Origin: Sinonovacula constricta
Taxonomy: Eukaryota > Mollusca > Bivalvia > Cardiida > Solecurtidae
Reading direction: 5' to 3'
Length of the DNA stretch: 64,000 nt
NCBI GenBank assembly: GCA_007844125.1
Contig: CM017572.1
Location: forward strand, 20,181,934 to 20,245,933
The stretch's first letter is position 1, and every line of letters starts with the position of its first letter. The notes below the pieces were generated by a model that was given only the letters and a program-made list of their open reading frames with translations, was not told the DNA's origin and did not search any database. Below are positions 38,001 to 51,200 of this stretch, in pieces. Both the position numbers and the translations under genes were made by a program.

Positions 38001-41000
38001 TCATATAGGGACTAGGTGGCAAGTATGGGGTGAATGTAGCAACTGAATAATCACAATGGGAGTGGGAAGGCGAGTACAGGGTAAATGTAGCACCTGAATA
38101 ATCACATTGGGACTGGGTGGCAAGTATGGGGTGAATGTAGCAACTGAATAATCACAATGGGAGTGGGAAGGCGAGTATGGGGTGAATGTGGCACCTGAAT
38201 AATCACACTGGGAGTGGCAAGGTGAGTATGGGGTGAATGTGGCACCTGAATTATCACATTGGGAGAGGGAAGGTGCACATGGAGAGAATGTAGCACCTGA
38301 TTAATTACATTGGGAGTGGGAAGCGACTATGGTGTGACTGTAACACCTGAATAATAACATTGGGAGTGGGGGCAAGTATGGGGTTTATGTAGTACCTGAA
38401 TAATCACATTGGGTGTGGGAAAGCGAGAATGGGGTGATTTGGGCACCCGAATAATCACATTGGAAGTGGGAGGGAGAGTATGGGTGAATGCGGCACCTGA
38501 ATAATCCCACTAGGAGTGGGAGGATGAGTATGGGGTGAATGTGGCACCTAAATAATCCCACTAGGAGTGGGAGGATGAGTATTGGGGTGAACGTGGCACC
38601 TGAATGATCACATTGGGAGTGGGAAGGTGAGTATGGGGCGTATGTGGCACCTGAATAATCACATTGGGAGAGGGAAGGTGAGTATGGAGGGAATGTGGCA
38701 CCTGATTAACCACATTGGGAGTGGGTGGCGACTATGGGGTGATTGTGGCACCTTAATAATCACATTGGGAGTGAGTTGGGGCCGAGTTTGGGGTGAATGT
38801 AGCACCTGAATAATCACATTGGGATTGGGAGGGGTCGAGCATGTGGTTAATATAGCAACTGAATAATTTTATTGGTTGTGGGAAAGCGAGTATAGGGTGA
38901 ATAGGGCACCCGAATTATCACATTGAGAGTGGGAGGGCAAGTTTGGAGTGAATGTGGCACCTGAATACCGGTAAAAACACTGGGAGTAGGAAGGCGAGTA
39001 GGAGGGGTGAAGGGGGTGGGGTGGGGTGGGGGGGGAATGTGGCACCTGAATAATCACATTGGGGGTGGGAGGGCAATGATGGGGTGAATTGGGAGAATTG
39101 GGATGCATGCGGCGACTGAATAATCACATAAGGAGTGCGAGCATGGGGTAAATGTGGCACATGAATAATCACATTGCGAGTGGGGGGATGGGGGGCGGGG
39201 TGGGGTGGGAGGGGTGAGTATGGGATGGATGTGGATCCTTGAATAATCACATAGGGAGAGGAAAGGCAAGTAAAGGGTGAATGTATTAACAGAATAATCA
39301 CATAGGGAGAGGGAAGGCAAGTAAAGGGTGAATGTATTAACAGAATAATCACATAGGGAGAGGGAAGGCAAGTAAAGGGTGAATGTATTAACAGAATAAT
39401 CACATAGGGAGAGGAAAGGCAAGTAAAGGGTGAATGTATTAACAGAATAATCACATAGGGAGGGGGAAGGCAAGTAAAGGGTGAATGTATTAACAGAATA
39501 ATCACATAGGGAGGGGGAAGGCAAGTAAAGGGTGAATGTATTAACAGAATAATCACATAGGGAGAGGGAAAGCAAGTAAAGGGTGAATGTATTAAGAGAA
39601 TAATCACATAGGGAGGGGGAACGCAAGTAAAGGGTGAATGTATTAAGAGAATAATCACATAGGGAGGGGGAAGGCAAGTAAAGGGTGAATGTATTAACAG
39701 AATAATCACATAGGGAGAGGGAAGGCAAGTAAAGGGTGAATGTATTAACAGAATAATCACATAGGGAGAGGGAAGGCAAGTAAAGGGTGAATGTATTAAC
39801 AGAATAATCACATAGGGAGGGGGAAGGCAAGTAAAGGGTGAATGTATTAACTGAATAATCACATGGAGAGTAGAAAGGCGAGGATGGGGTTAATGGGGCA
39901 TCCTGAATAATCACATTGGGAGAGGGAAGGTGAGTATGGGGTGAATGTAGCAACAGAATAATCACATAGGGAGAGGGAAGGCAAGTAAAGGGTGAATGTA
40001 TTAACAGAATAATCACATTGGGAGTGGGAAGCGAGTAAGGGGTGAATGTATTAACTGAATAATCACATTGAGAGTAGAAAGGCGAGGATGGGGTTAATGG
40101 GGCATCCTGAATAATCACATTGGGAGAGGGTTGGTGAGTATGGGGTGAATGTAGCAACTGAATAATCACAATGGGAGTGGGAAGGTGAGTATGGAGTGAA
40201 TGTAGCAACTGAATAATCACATTGGGAGTGGGTTGGTGAGTACGGGGTGAACATGGCACCTGAATAATCACATTGGGGGTGGGAAGGCAAGTTTGGGATG
40301 GATGTGGCACCTAAATTATTACATAGGGAGTCTGAGTATGGGATGTATGTGACATCTGAATGTGAGTGGGGGGGGGGGGGGCAAGTCTGAGGTGGACGTG
40401 GCACCTGAATTATCACATAGGCAGTAGGAGGGCGAGTATGGGGTGAATATGTCACCTGAATAATCACATTGGTAGTAGGAAGGATAGTTTGTGGTGAATA
40501 TGTCACCTGAATAATCACATTGGTAGTAGGAAGGATAGTTTGTGGTGAATATGTCACCTGAATAATCACATTGGTAGTAGGAAGGATAGTTTGTGGTGAA
40601 TATGTCACCTGAATAATCACATTGGTAGTAGGAAGGATAGTTTGTGGTGAATATGTCACCTGAATAATCACATTGGTAGTAGGAAGGATAGTTTGTGGTG
40701 AATATGTCACCTGAATAATCACATTGGTAGTAGGAAGGATAGTTTGTGGTGAATATGTCACCTGAATAATTTTAGTGTTTATTTATAAATAATTTCAATT
40801 TTTTTAGAGAGAATATAACTATATTGCTCTGCTCTGGCTTCTAATTCCATTATACTATACCACTAATGTCAATCTGCATTCAGTATTTAAAATGACACCT
40901 ATATTTATATATGATAATTGATGTTTTTACATAAATCAAAAATAATTTCTACGGAAAAAACGGCTTAAACCCGGCTTGTGGGTGCAATTCATAGATGAAT

Positions 41001-44000
41001 TTCCGACACAAATCTGGTGTAGACCTGACTGATTACACACCTGTTTACTATGTTTAACCAGATTTCAATGTTTAAAAGCTCACCAGGCACCCATTTATTA
41101 ATTTTATGTAATTATCTGAACCACCGGGTAATAAAGTTTTAGCTCTTTTTAATCTTGTAATACTTTTATCTATCTTTATATCATATGAATATCTGTCATT
41201 CAAGTATGAATAATCAGATTCAGTCGCCACATGCATCCCAATTCTCCCAATTCACCCCATCATTGCCCTCCCACCCCCAATGTGTGGGTCTGCCATTATT
41301 AAGTATACAATTTTCTATTGCTGTTTTGCTACTTTTTAGAAGATTTGATTTAATCATTAAATTAATTTCAGATTGGAATAAACCAAGATGATGAGTACCA
41401 TTTGTTTCTAAGATTGCCACATAAGGTGGACATGTTGCAAGTTTAACCGTGTGACCCTTTTCAAGATATTGGTGGAGCAGTATTTTAATTTTAAGAAGTC
41501 GAGTCTGCAACTGCTAAATGTCAAATTTGATTGATGTTAGTGAAGCCAAAGAATCTAAAAGGGTAACAGATTTGCCTTTTATCCAGCATAATTGGCATTT
41601 ATTTTTGCCATGAAGGATGGAATAACTTTTCAGTAATTCTACCTACATAATGATAATTTTGACTAGGTAGGACAAAGACAGAAGCCACAATGCCAGTGGT
41701 TAGATCTTAGCTTCCATCTGTATTTATTTTAATTTGTGAACTGGGCAGTCTGATTAAGTGACCTGATTTGCTAGTTGCAGGTTAATGTCTGGCTTGGAGA
41801 GTAACCATGGCTCTATTGCTGAGGGACCCATTTCTGCTACAGTGCCGCCCCAAAAACCATACTCCTCAAGTTTGACTGATTTGGCTATTTTTTTGCAGAG
41901 CTAGTACTCGGTGCCTAGCATTTAGTTCACCAGATTTGTTGGCTCGAGTGGAATCTGGCCCAGAATCTGACCTGCTGCTCCTCGCTCCTAAGGGACTAGT
42001 GGGGCATTCCAACTGCTTGTTCTATTATACAGACTGGAACATTGTTAAGGGTACCCAAGGCTATGCTGAGGGCCTTATTCTGCAATGAGTCTAATTTTTG
42101 TCAATCAGTTTTGAGTGATTTAGTATAGATTGGAAACATGTTTTCTATTTTTGGACATATTAAGGATCTGTACAAAGGAGGTTACTGTACTTGTTTGACC
42201 ATAATCAGTTACCTTTAGCATTCTTAACATGTTCAGGCCCAACTGGCATTTTTTAATGATGTCAGATAAGTGACTCTTGAACGTTAACCTAGAGCCAAGT
42301 GTCATTCCCCAAAACTATACTTCTTTTTCAAAACTGATTTTTCTTCGCCCTAAATATATTTGTCAAAGTTAGTTATGGGTTAGTTGCCAGCAAGTATGCC
42401 TACAGATTTCTCTTGTGAAATTTTGAAGCCCCATTTATATGACCATTCTGATATGGCATCAAGTCTCCTTTGAGCTTAAAGTTGAAAAATCTGTTTGTTA
42501 AAGATTTCTGCCAACTAGCCATGCTCAAGAGTCATCTGCGAACTATCTCACTACAAGTCCAGTCCTTTTGATACTTTCTGGCAGTTTGTATAGCTGCAGC
42601 GAGAATAGTAGTAGGTAAAGTGAGCCCTGGGGGGGTACCTCTCTCCATTCTTTTATGTTTTGAGAGATCCCCTTCTACTTTTACTTCCAAAATTCTTCCC
42701 GAAAGGCCTTCAGACGCATGAAGATATTGCCTGTTATCCCATATTCTTTGAGTTTAGAGAGTGCCATGTGTGGTCAAAAGCGACATGCAGGTTGAGAAAA
42801 ATGGCTACAACTCCAACTCTGAGTTTCAGCTTTATGTTGTGGTCGTGCAAGCTGGTGCCTATTCCTGCAGCCAGATTGGAAAGGATTTATTTTTAGATTC
42901 CAAAAAGTGTTTTCAATTAGCCTTCACCTGCATGGGATGTTAGGCTGATAGGGCAATAAGATTTTGGGTCAATAACTAAAACCTCTAGCCATGTGTTTGG
43001 GTATTCTCCCTTACCCATACCTGGTTAAAAAGTTTGCTTCATAAGTTCAGTGTAGAATCTGGCTTCAACATAATGTATGGAAGTTTATCGTTCCCATGGC
43101 GAAGATAGTCCTTGTTCTGATAATTTGTTCTAAAATTTACAAGCTTTTATTCAAAGATGATCTATTTCCTCTTTGGTTTTGCTGTAGTTTTTTATCTTTT
43201 GATTCAAGTTTGGCCAAGTTTGTAGACATCCTTTCAATGGGAAAGATGTATATCTGCTTTTCCCCTCATCAGGACTCTAGACATCTGATTGTTTTGTAGC
43301 AAAGACATGGGCCTAAATAAATTTCCGTAAAGTGTGTAAAGAGTGAAAACAAGCATTCTGATCCAATGAGGAGGAGGTAGAAGAAGATATGGCCTCACTT
43401 TGTAGTGTTAAATACTGTCAAATCTGTTGTTTTAAAAATGTATGACAATTCAGTCCTGTTATGTATGTTTCAGTTTTCCCAGTTTCATGGTAGCTTTAAT
43501 TTTGTTGGTTTCTATTTCTACCTCCACCATCGTTTGTTGTTATGTAATTTTGTTTTCTTTGATGGAGGAGGTTTAAGATCCAGTCTCCATGGTGATGTTA
43601 ATGGGTGTACACTCCTCCCGACAGGTACCTAGATCAGATTTGGGTTTATTATTTGTTGTATTAGTATTTCTTTTCTCAAGTCTTATTGCATCCTGTGCTT
43701 TAAATGGTGTGGGGATGGGTCCTCATGGCTCTTGGTTCATTTGTCCACGTCCCAAGACCCCTCTGAGTTTGATTCAGTCGGTGTAGGAGTAGTAATAGTG
43801 CAATTATGTATTATTGGGCTATCCTCCATCTCCTCCTTAACAGTAAAGCCATTTGAGGCTTGAATGGGTTCCTTGTGTTGATGTGCAGCCCCATGGCCAG
43901 AGGTTACAGCCCCATGGCCAGGGGTTACAGCCCCATGGCCAGAGGTTACAGCCCCATAGCCAGAGGTTACAGCCCCATGGCCAGACGTTACAGCCCCATG

Positions 44001-47000
44001 GCCAGCAATTTAGCCTTGCTGCCTAGTGTCCCAACTATCAACTTATGTTTGTGTGTCACTCTCCATAGCTGCCTGGAGTGAGCTCTGTGGAACCCATCTC
44101 CCTCTGAGAACCATGGCCATTTTTAGTGTTTTGTCCCCTCTGACAGATTGTGGTTTGAAGATTAGCCTGGGTCGCCAAAGGCATATTAGAGGGCATTTTG
44201 TTTTGTGGCCTTTGGCTCGTCTTACATGGACATTACGATTTTGCTTTGGATATATTCTGTTTGGCATTAGATTATTGTTGTGCCTGGGAGAGACTGGCAA
44301 TTATTGGCTCTCTCCTAGCTCATTACCTCCTGTCTCATGATTTTTAAAAAAATTCTGCTTTAATAAAGGCTATACATACTCTATAGCTGGTGTAAAGTGT
44401 ACTTACATTTTTTTGGACATTTTGTTTTTTACACCATGTTACTTACCCAAAGCCAGATTTGAGTATGTCTTTGAGGCCGGATGATTTGTGTTCCACATCC
44501 ATCAGGTCTTTTTTATCTGTATCAAAGATGGCCTCTATCACCTGTCTACACAAGGGACTGAGGCTGGCTGGGCTGATGGATGACCCCGGGTCCAATATTG
44601 AGCTAAAATAATATTTTAACTATTCTTACTAAAAACTTAACCTTTTTAGGATTTAATGAAGGACAGAAATTTAAAACTAAATCTATGTTTCAATATATGA
44701 AAATCAAACAAGGATATTTAAACCAGAAATGCGCTTTTTGTTTGAAGGCTAAAAGGTGGAGGGGTCATCCTTCCCTATACAACACAAGTTTGAGGATGCT
44801 TGAAAACACCCCGTTGCATAGCTTTAAATATGAAACTTTAATGTCAACAGCTGCTGTTATTCTAAATATGACAAGAGGAGTGATCAAGACCTGATGGTAG
44901 CATAGGAACCAAGACTATTAAAGTAAGGACAATAGTTATGGTAATAAAGATAGTGCTTGGGCTGCTCATTAAGATTGCAAATGTGTTTTGTTTATGTTGT
45001 AAAATGATAATTATCATTACTCAAACTGATGAAGGTGTTCACGTGATGAGGCAATGGCAAACAATTTCTTCATCATATCTTCTATGATATCATCAACAAT
45101 ACTTCGATCAGCAACTGCACTGGCCACTGAAAGTAGAGCAAGTTTAGAGCAATAACAAACGATAGTCCACTAAAACAGTTTACATTCCTTGACAAGCTTA
45201 TGGATAATAATAGTTATTTTCTGTTGGTTTAAGCCTAACTCAAATTGCTGGGACCTGACTAATCAGTGTATTTTTGCATATTTTGCAGTTTTTCTAGTTG
45301 TATTTCTAGCTACTCGTGCATGAAATATTAAGCAATATAATTAATTACAATGACGGAGTTATGAACAATACACTACCTATATCTTTTACAAGGTCGGAAA
45401 GGCAGTCTTTCTCAGCCATGATTCTGGTCACCAATTCATCCTGGGAGATACAAAATTTTACAAGATTACAAGCTAAAATCATAATCATACATTGCATCAT
45501 AAGTATAACTAACAACTGCAACAGAAAAACAAGAGAGCCATGATGTCCCTATATCACTCACCTGAGTGCCATAGACATTTAGATAAGATAAGCAAGGATT
45601 ATCAGGAATATTAAAACAGACCAGAATAATTTTGTTTGTTAATTGGGTTTATCGTCCCACCAACAGTATTTCAGTTATCTGGAGACGGTGTCCACTTGAA
45701 GCAGATATAGTGCTGCCTTCACTGTGTTTAGCATGCCGTGAACACCTGGCATGATACTACATCCAGTCACATTATCCTGACACCGGGCCAACCAGTCGTG
45801 GACCTATCCTTATATTTGCTTGAGCGTTAGCAATGGAGCTATACCACTACCATTTTAACAACTTTGGTATGTTGTGGCCCGGGATCGAACCCGGGGCCTC
45901 CCGTACCTGGAGCTGACGCTCTACCGATTGTGCTACCAGGTCCGGTTTGTCACACATTACAGTAAAGACTCGCTAAAGGACCATCCCACTAAGTGGGGCC
46001 TCCAGCCATGCAAACCATTCCAGAACCATACTGTTCATTCTTTATTTTAATGTCCCACAACCTAGGTGAGGTACCCAATTACCTGGGCAGTTAATTCAGT
46101 ACCAATTAACAAATTCACACCATTCTTAGTACCTGCTACTTGGGTTGGAACAAGGAGGTCCAGTGATAAAAGTGCTCATTCACTTATGACAATCATAAAG
46201 ATGTCAATGATGCGGTGATTTTTTCAAAATTGAATCTGGTACTGGATCATAAGTTGTATATGTTAATCATTAAATGGGACAAAAGAATCTGGACAAAATG
46301 ACCTCATTTTTCTCAACATCGAGGAAGAATTTCAGAATCAGGTAGTGAAAGTTTACATCAAAGGCTGACAGATAACAATTAACTAATTCTTTCAGTACAA
46401 TACAATCTGAAACAAGCGGTTAACTAAATGAAATGAGCTAGGTATTTGCTATCACATAAGAAAAACAGTTTACTACATGTTCTGTTTTAAATTTTTAGTT
46501 TACAAATTTGAAATAAAATAACAAATACTGAGAAGTTGTGAAAAATTGCTAAATTTTAATATTATAAAATGAACAGTAAAAGATAATATATAAAGTTGAC
46601 ACAAATGAACTATAACAATACTAGATAATGTGAATACAATGTAAATACAATATAATATTACACCTTTTAATAGATGTAAGTATTATGTGGGATGGGATTG
46701 GGATTAGCTGGCATTTTTGCTGATACTGCGCAGCAACATTTCTATCATTATAGCACAGGGGCACTTATAAGGTGCCCAGGGACTGAACCCGGCCGGTCCA
46801 TTATACTGACACCGACGAGTCAGGCGTAATGCTGTCCCCTTAGACCCGAGCGTTAGGAGGGAAGCCACTACTACCAACTTTAAAGTCTTTGGTTTGACCC
46901 GGCCGGGGTTCGAAACCCACGACCTCCCGATCCGCAAGCCGACGCTCTACCACCTGAGCTATTGTGGTGGGTCTAAGTATTATGTATGAACTCACTAAGA

Positions 47001-48117
47001 GGGCCACATCACTAGGTGGAACACTGTAAACCAGAACAGCAGCTGATCATCTAAGTGAGGTTTTACATTTGGACTGTTTCATTGTGTTATTAAAAATATT
47101 TTTATCAGACAGTACAAGAGCTAGAGCCTTGATATTTGCTATACATATTCTTGGGTAGAACTGTATCATTACTCTTGGAAGAATTTTGATCTCTCTAAAA
47201 AATGGCCACAAGACATTTTGTGTATGTGGTTAAATGGAATTTTGAAAAATCTTCTTGTCAAAAACTAAAAGAGTTCATGTAGGGTTAAGGATATAAGTTT
47301 TTAAGTTTAATTCTTACTGCCTCATCTAGAGGATAGGAGCAAGGAGATGAAAATTTTATTATTTTGATGTAGAGGTGGCTGAGGAGTTGCATGTACTCCT
47401 ATATGCCATGAGACTGTGGAGGGAAGGTGGATAATCTAACTCTTTGGGAATAGTTATTGGTGCATACTTGTTTACAGCACATTAGGCCATGGCAATACAT
47501 TTCACTTGTTGCAGAAGTATTGCTGTCTTCACTGTTTAAAATGTATACAAACATCATAAAAGTGTTTAATAAATTACCTTTATATGAGACTCCTTAGCCT
47601 TTATTAGACTTGTGCCTGACAGAGAGAATGTGAATACCAGCATAAAAAGTATGTCATCTAGGCTAAAGCTCCTGAAATATATATTAAATAATAAAAGGTC
47701 AAATACTGCATTTTAGTCAGATGTTATTTTAGTTGTTCAAGTTTATTTTGTTTAAAAATACAAAATTATCATTGAAGATGAAGACTACCGCCAGGCTGCC
47801 ACAGTTACTGTAACTAATTTAGAGAAAGTCTTAATATTCCATGCAAACTTCATTCATCTCAGACAAATGGTTTATAAGAAATATCACGGACATGAATAAG
47901 TTAATAAATGAAGCAAAGAGCGGCCAAATAACCAACTGAGCTTGTAACTTATATTTGCTGTGGAAATTAACAAAATCTGACCAATGACAGCCAAGAGCTG
48001 ATAAAAACAACAAAGGGACATAACCCATTCAGTAACAAGCAGGACATGATGTGCTAATGATGTGTACAACTTGGCTTTGGTATTTATGAATATCAATATA
48101 AAAAGTGCTAAATACAC

Positions 48118-48215
<98 letters not shown>

Positions 48216-51200
48216 GGCCATAATTACTCCTGTAAAAATCTAGTCCCCACGTGCCAACAACGAAAACCAGGCTGTGCACTTACCAGTCCTGTACTATCCA
48301 GCCAAGAGTAGCTGAGAAGTTGTGCCAAAACAAAAAAATGTCCCTTTTGAGACATATGTTGACATCAATCATAATAAGGTGACATCATACAGTATCTTAT
48401 CTTATAAAGGACTGTGGTAACAAATGACTATGGTGTTTAATTCAGTTTGATCATAGAAACAAATATGTTTTGCTTGTTTGTTTTTGAGATACATCGCAGC
48501 GGCCAGTTATGATCATTACAGCAATTACCAGCTGTTTTGCTGGAAGAAGACGCCAGACATTTGTCAGGGTAGAACCATGGCACACCGCAGATCAGCTTTT
48601 TTTTCACATTAGGGACAATTATGAAAACTGTTATTAATGTTTAAGTTTACATGCAGAAATATAAGTTTCATACCAGAGATAATGTTAGTGTCAAAAAATT
48701 AGTTCTATCAGTTATAGATCCTTCACTCATCTTACCATTTCCCCAGTTCATCTTTTCTTTCAAGAAGCTGAACAACCTGAGACAAAGCACTTAATCCATC
48801 TGTATCAGAAATGTTCTGAATCAAGCCTTTCTCGACACTGATCAACTCATCCAAGTGATGCATTCGGGGATTTTGTAAAGCTTCACATATTGCCATGGCA
48901 ACTTGTACAGCATCAAGGTGGTTTACTATTGTTTTATATTTTCCCCTAGAAAAGAAAAAAAAAACAACACTATTATAAATTTTGGATTAAGTTTTCTCTT
49001 GCATATATTAGAGAGCATATGTATGTCTGAGAGAATAAATCAGAAAACATACATTCTTTACCTTTTAATACTTTTCAACAAAAATAAATGTTACTAGTCA
49101 AAAGCTTAACAAATAATATTTATTGGCAGTTAACAAAAGTGATGCAGCGGAAAACATCAGACACCTTCTTTTTGTCAAGCAATCAATAAAACACAGTTCA
49201 CAAAACTGGTGACTAGAACGAGAAACCCATGTGACTAGGGCCTAAGGAGGTATAAGTAGATAACTATCTGCTCAACCAAGAGCACCCCATCACCCATTAA
49301 GAATGATGATAAATACACAAAATACAATATTTTACTTGAACAACTGTAAGACAGTTTGAAGTTGCTCAGCAGTGACTCTTGTTGGTCGCCCTTTTAAACT
49401 CAGTGGCAGTTTACTCTGGGCTGCTGCTTCCACAAGTTGTCTGTTCACCTCCATCAAACCTTCCTGTAAAAAATTACATGTGATTGATCAAAAACAGAAG
49501 AAGATATTCAAATAGTCAGCAACATAAATATCCTTCTGCATTGAGACATTTGAATCATCAACAAGCCAAACACCATCCTGCAACAAGACAATTGATTAGT
49601 CAACAACAGAAACACCCTCCAGTAACAAGACATTCAACTGGTCAACAAAAGAAACATCACCCCGTAACAATCCATTCGACTGGCCAACAAAAGAAACAAC
49701 ATCCTGTAACAAGACATTCGACTGGCCAACAAAACAAACACCCTCCTGTAACAAGACATTCATCTGGCCAACAAAAGAAACACCATCGTGTAACAAGACA
49801 TTCAACTGGCCAACAAAAGAAACACCATCGTGTAACAAGACATTCATCTGGCCAACAAAAGAAACACTCTCCTGCAACAAGACATTCAACTGGCCAGCAA
49901 AAGAAACACCCTCCTGTAACAAGACAATGAACTGGGCAACAAAAGAAACACCATCGTGTAACAAGACATTCAACTGGCCAACAAAAGAAACACCCTCCTG
50001 TAACAAGACATTCATCTGGCCAACAAAAGAAACACTCTCCTGCAACAAGACATTCAACTGGCCAGCAAAAGAAACACTCTCCTGTAACAAGACAATGAAC
50101 TGGGCAACAAAAGAAACACCATCGTGTAACAAGACATTCAACTGGCCAACAAAAGAAACACCCTCCTGTAACAAGACAATGAACTGGGCAACAAAAGAAA
50201 CACCATCGTGTAACATGACAATGATCTGGCCAACAAAAGAAACATCACCTTGTAACAATCCAATCGACTGGCCAACAAAAGAAACACCCTCCTGTAACAA
50301 GACAATGATCTGGGCAACAAAAGAAACACCAATGTGTAACAAGACATTCAACTGGCCAACAAAAGAAACACCATCCTGTAACAAGACATTCATCTGGCCA
50401 ACAAAAGAAACAACCTCCTGTAACAAGACATTCGACTGGCCAACAAAACAAACACCCTCCTGTAACAAGACATTCATCTGGCCAACAAAAGAAACACCAT
50501 CGTGTAACAAGACATTCAACTGGCCAACAAAAGAAACACCATCGTGTAACAAGACATTCATCTGGCCAACAAAAGAAACACTCTCCTGCAACAAGACATT
50601 CAACTGGCCAGCAAAAGAAACACCCTCCTGTAACAAGACAATGAACTGGGCAACAAAAGAAACACCATCGTGTAACAAGACATTCAACTGGCCAACAAAA
50701 GAAACACCCTCCTGTAACAAGACATTCATCTGGCCAACAAAAGAAACACTCTCCTGCAACAAGACATTCAACTGGCCAGCAAAAGAAACACTCTCCTGTA
50801 ACAAGACAATGAACTGGGCAACAAAAGAAACACCATCGTGTAACAAGACATTCAACTGGCCAACAAAAGAAACACCCTCCTGTAACAAGACAATGAACTG
50901 GGCAACAAAAGAAACACCATCGTGTAACATGACAATGATCTGGCCAACAAAAGAAACATCACCTTGTAACAATCCAATCGACTGGCCAACAAAAGAAACA
51001 CCCTCCTGTAACAAGACAATGATCTGGGCAACAAAAGAAACACCAATGTGTAACAAGACATTCAACTGGCCAACAAAAGAAACACCATCCTGTAACAAGA
51101 CATTCATCTGGCCAACAAAAGAAACAACCTCCTGTAACAAGACATTCAGCTGGCCAACAAAAGAAACACCCTCCTGTAACAAGACATTCAGCTGGCCAAC

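Noticed and set aside
38918..40761. Minus-strand proline/serine-rich frames of 232-418 codons
   Set aside because: Artefacts of the 51-bp array; overlapping frames encode different repeats of the same unit and lie within an intron.
45870..45947. Functional tRNA gene on the minus strand
   Set aside because: The T-arm is good, but the base before the anticodon is G, not T, the acceptor stem does not pair, and a SINE body is attached.
48105..48311. Frames made of YIYIYI repeats
   Set aside because: Translation of the (AT)n microsatellite.
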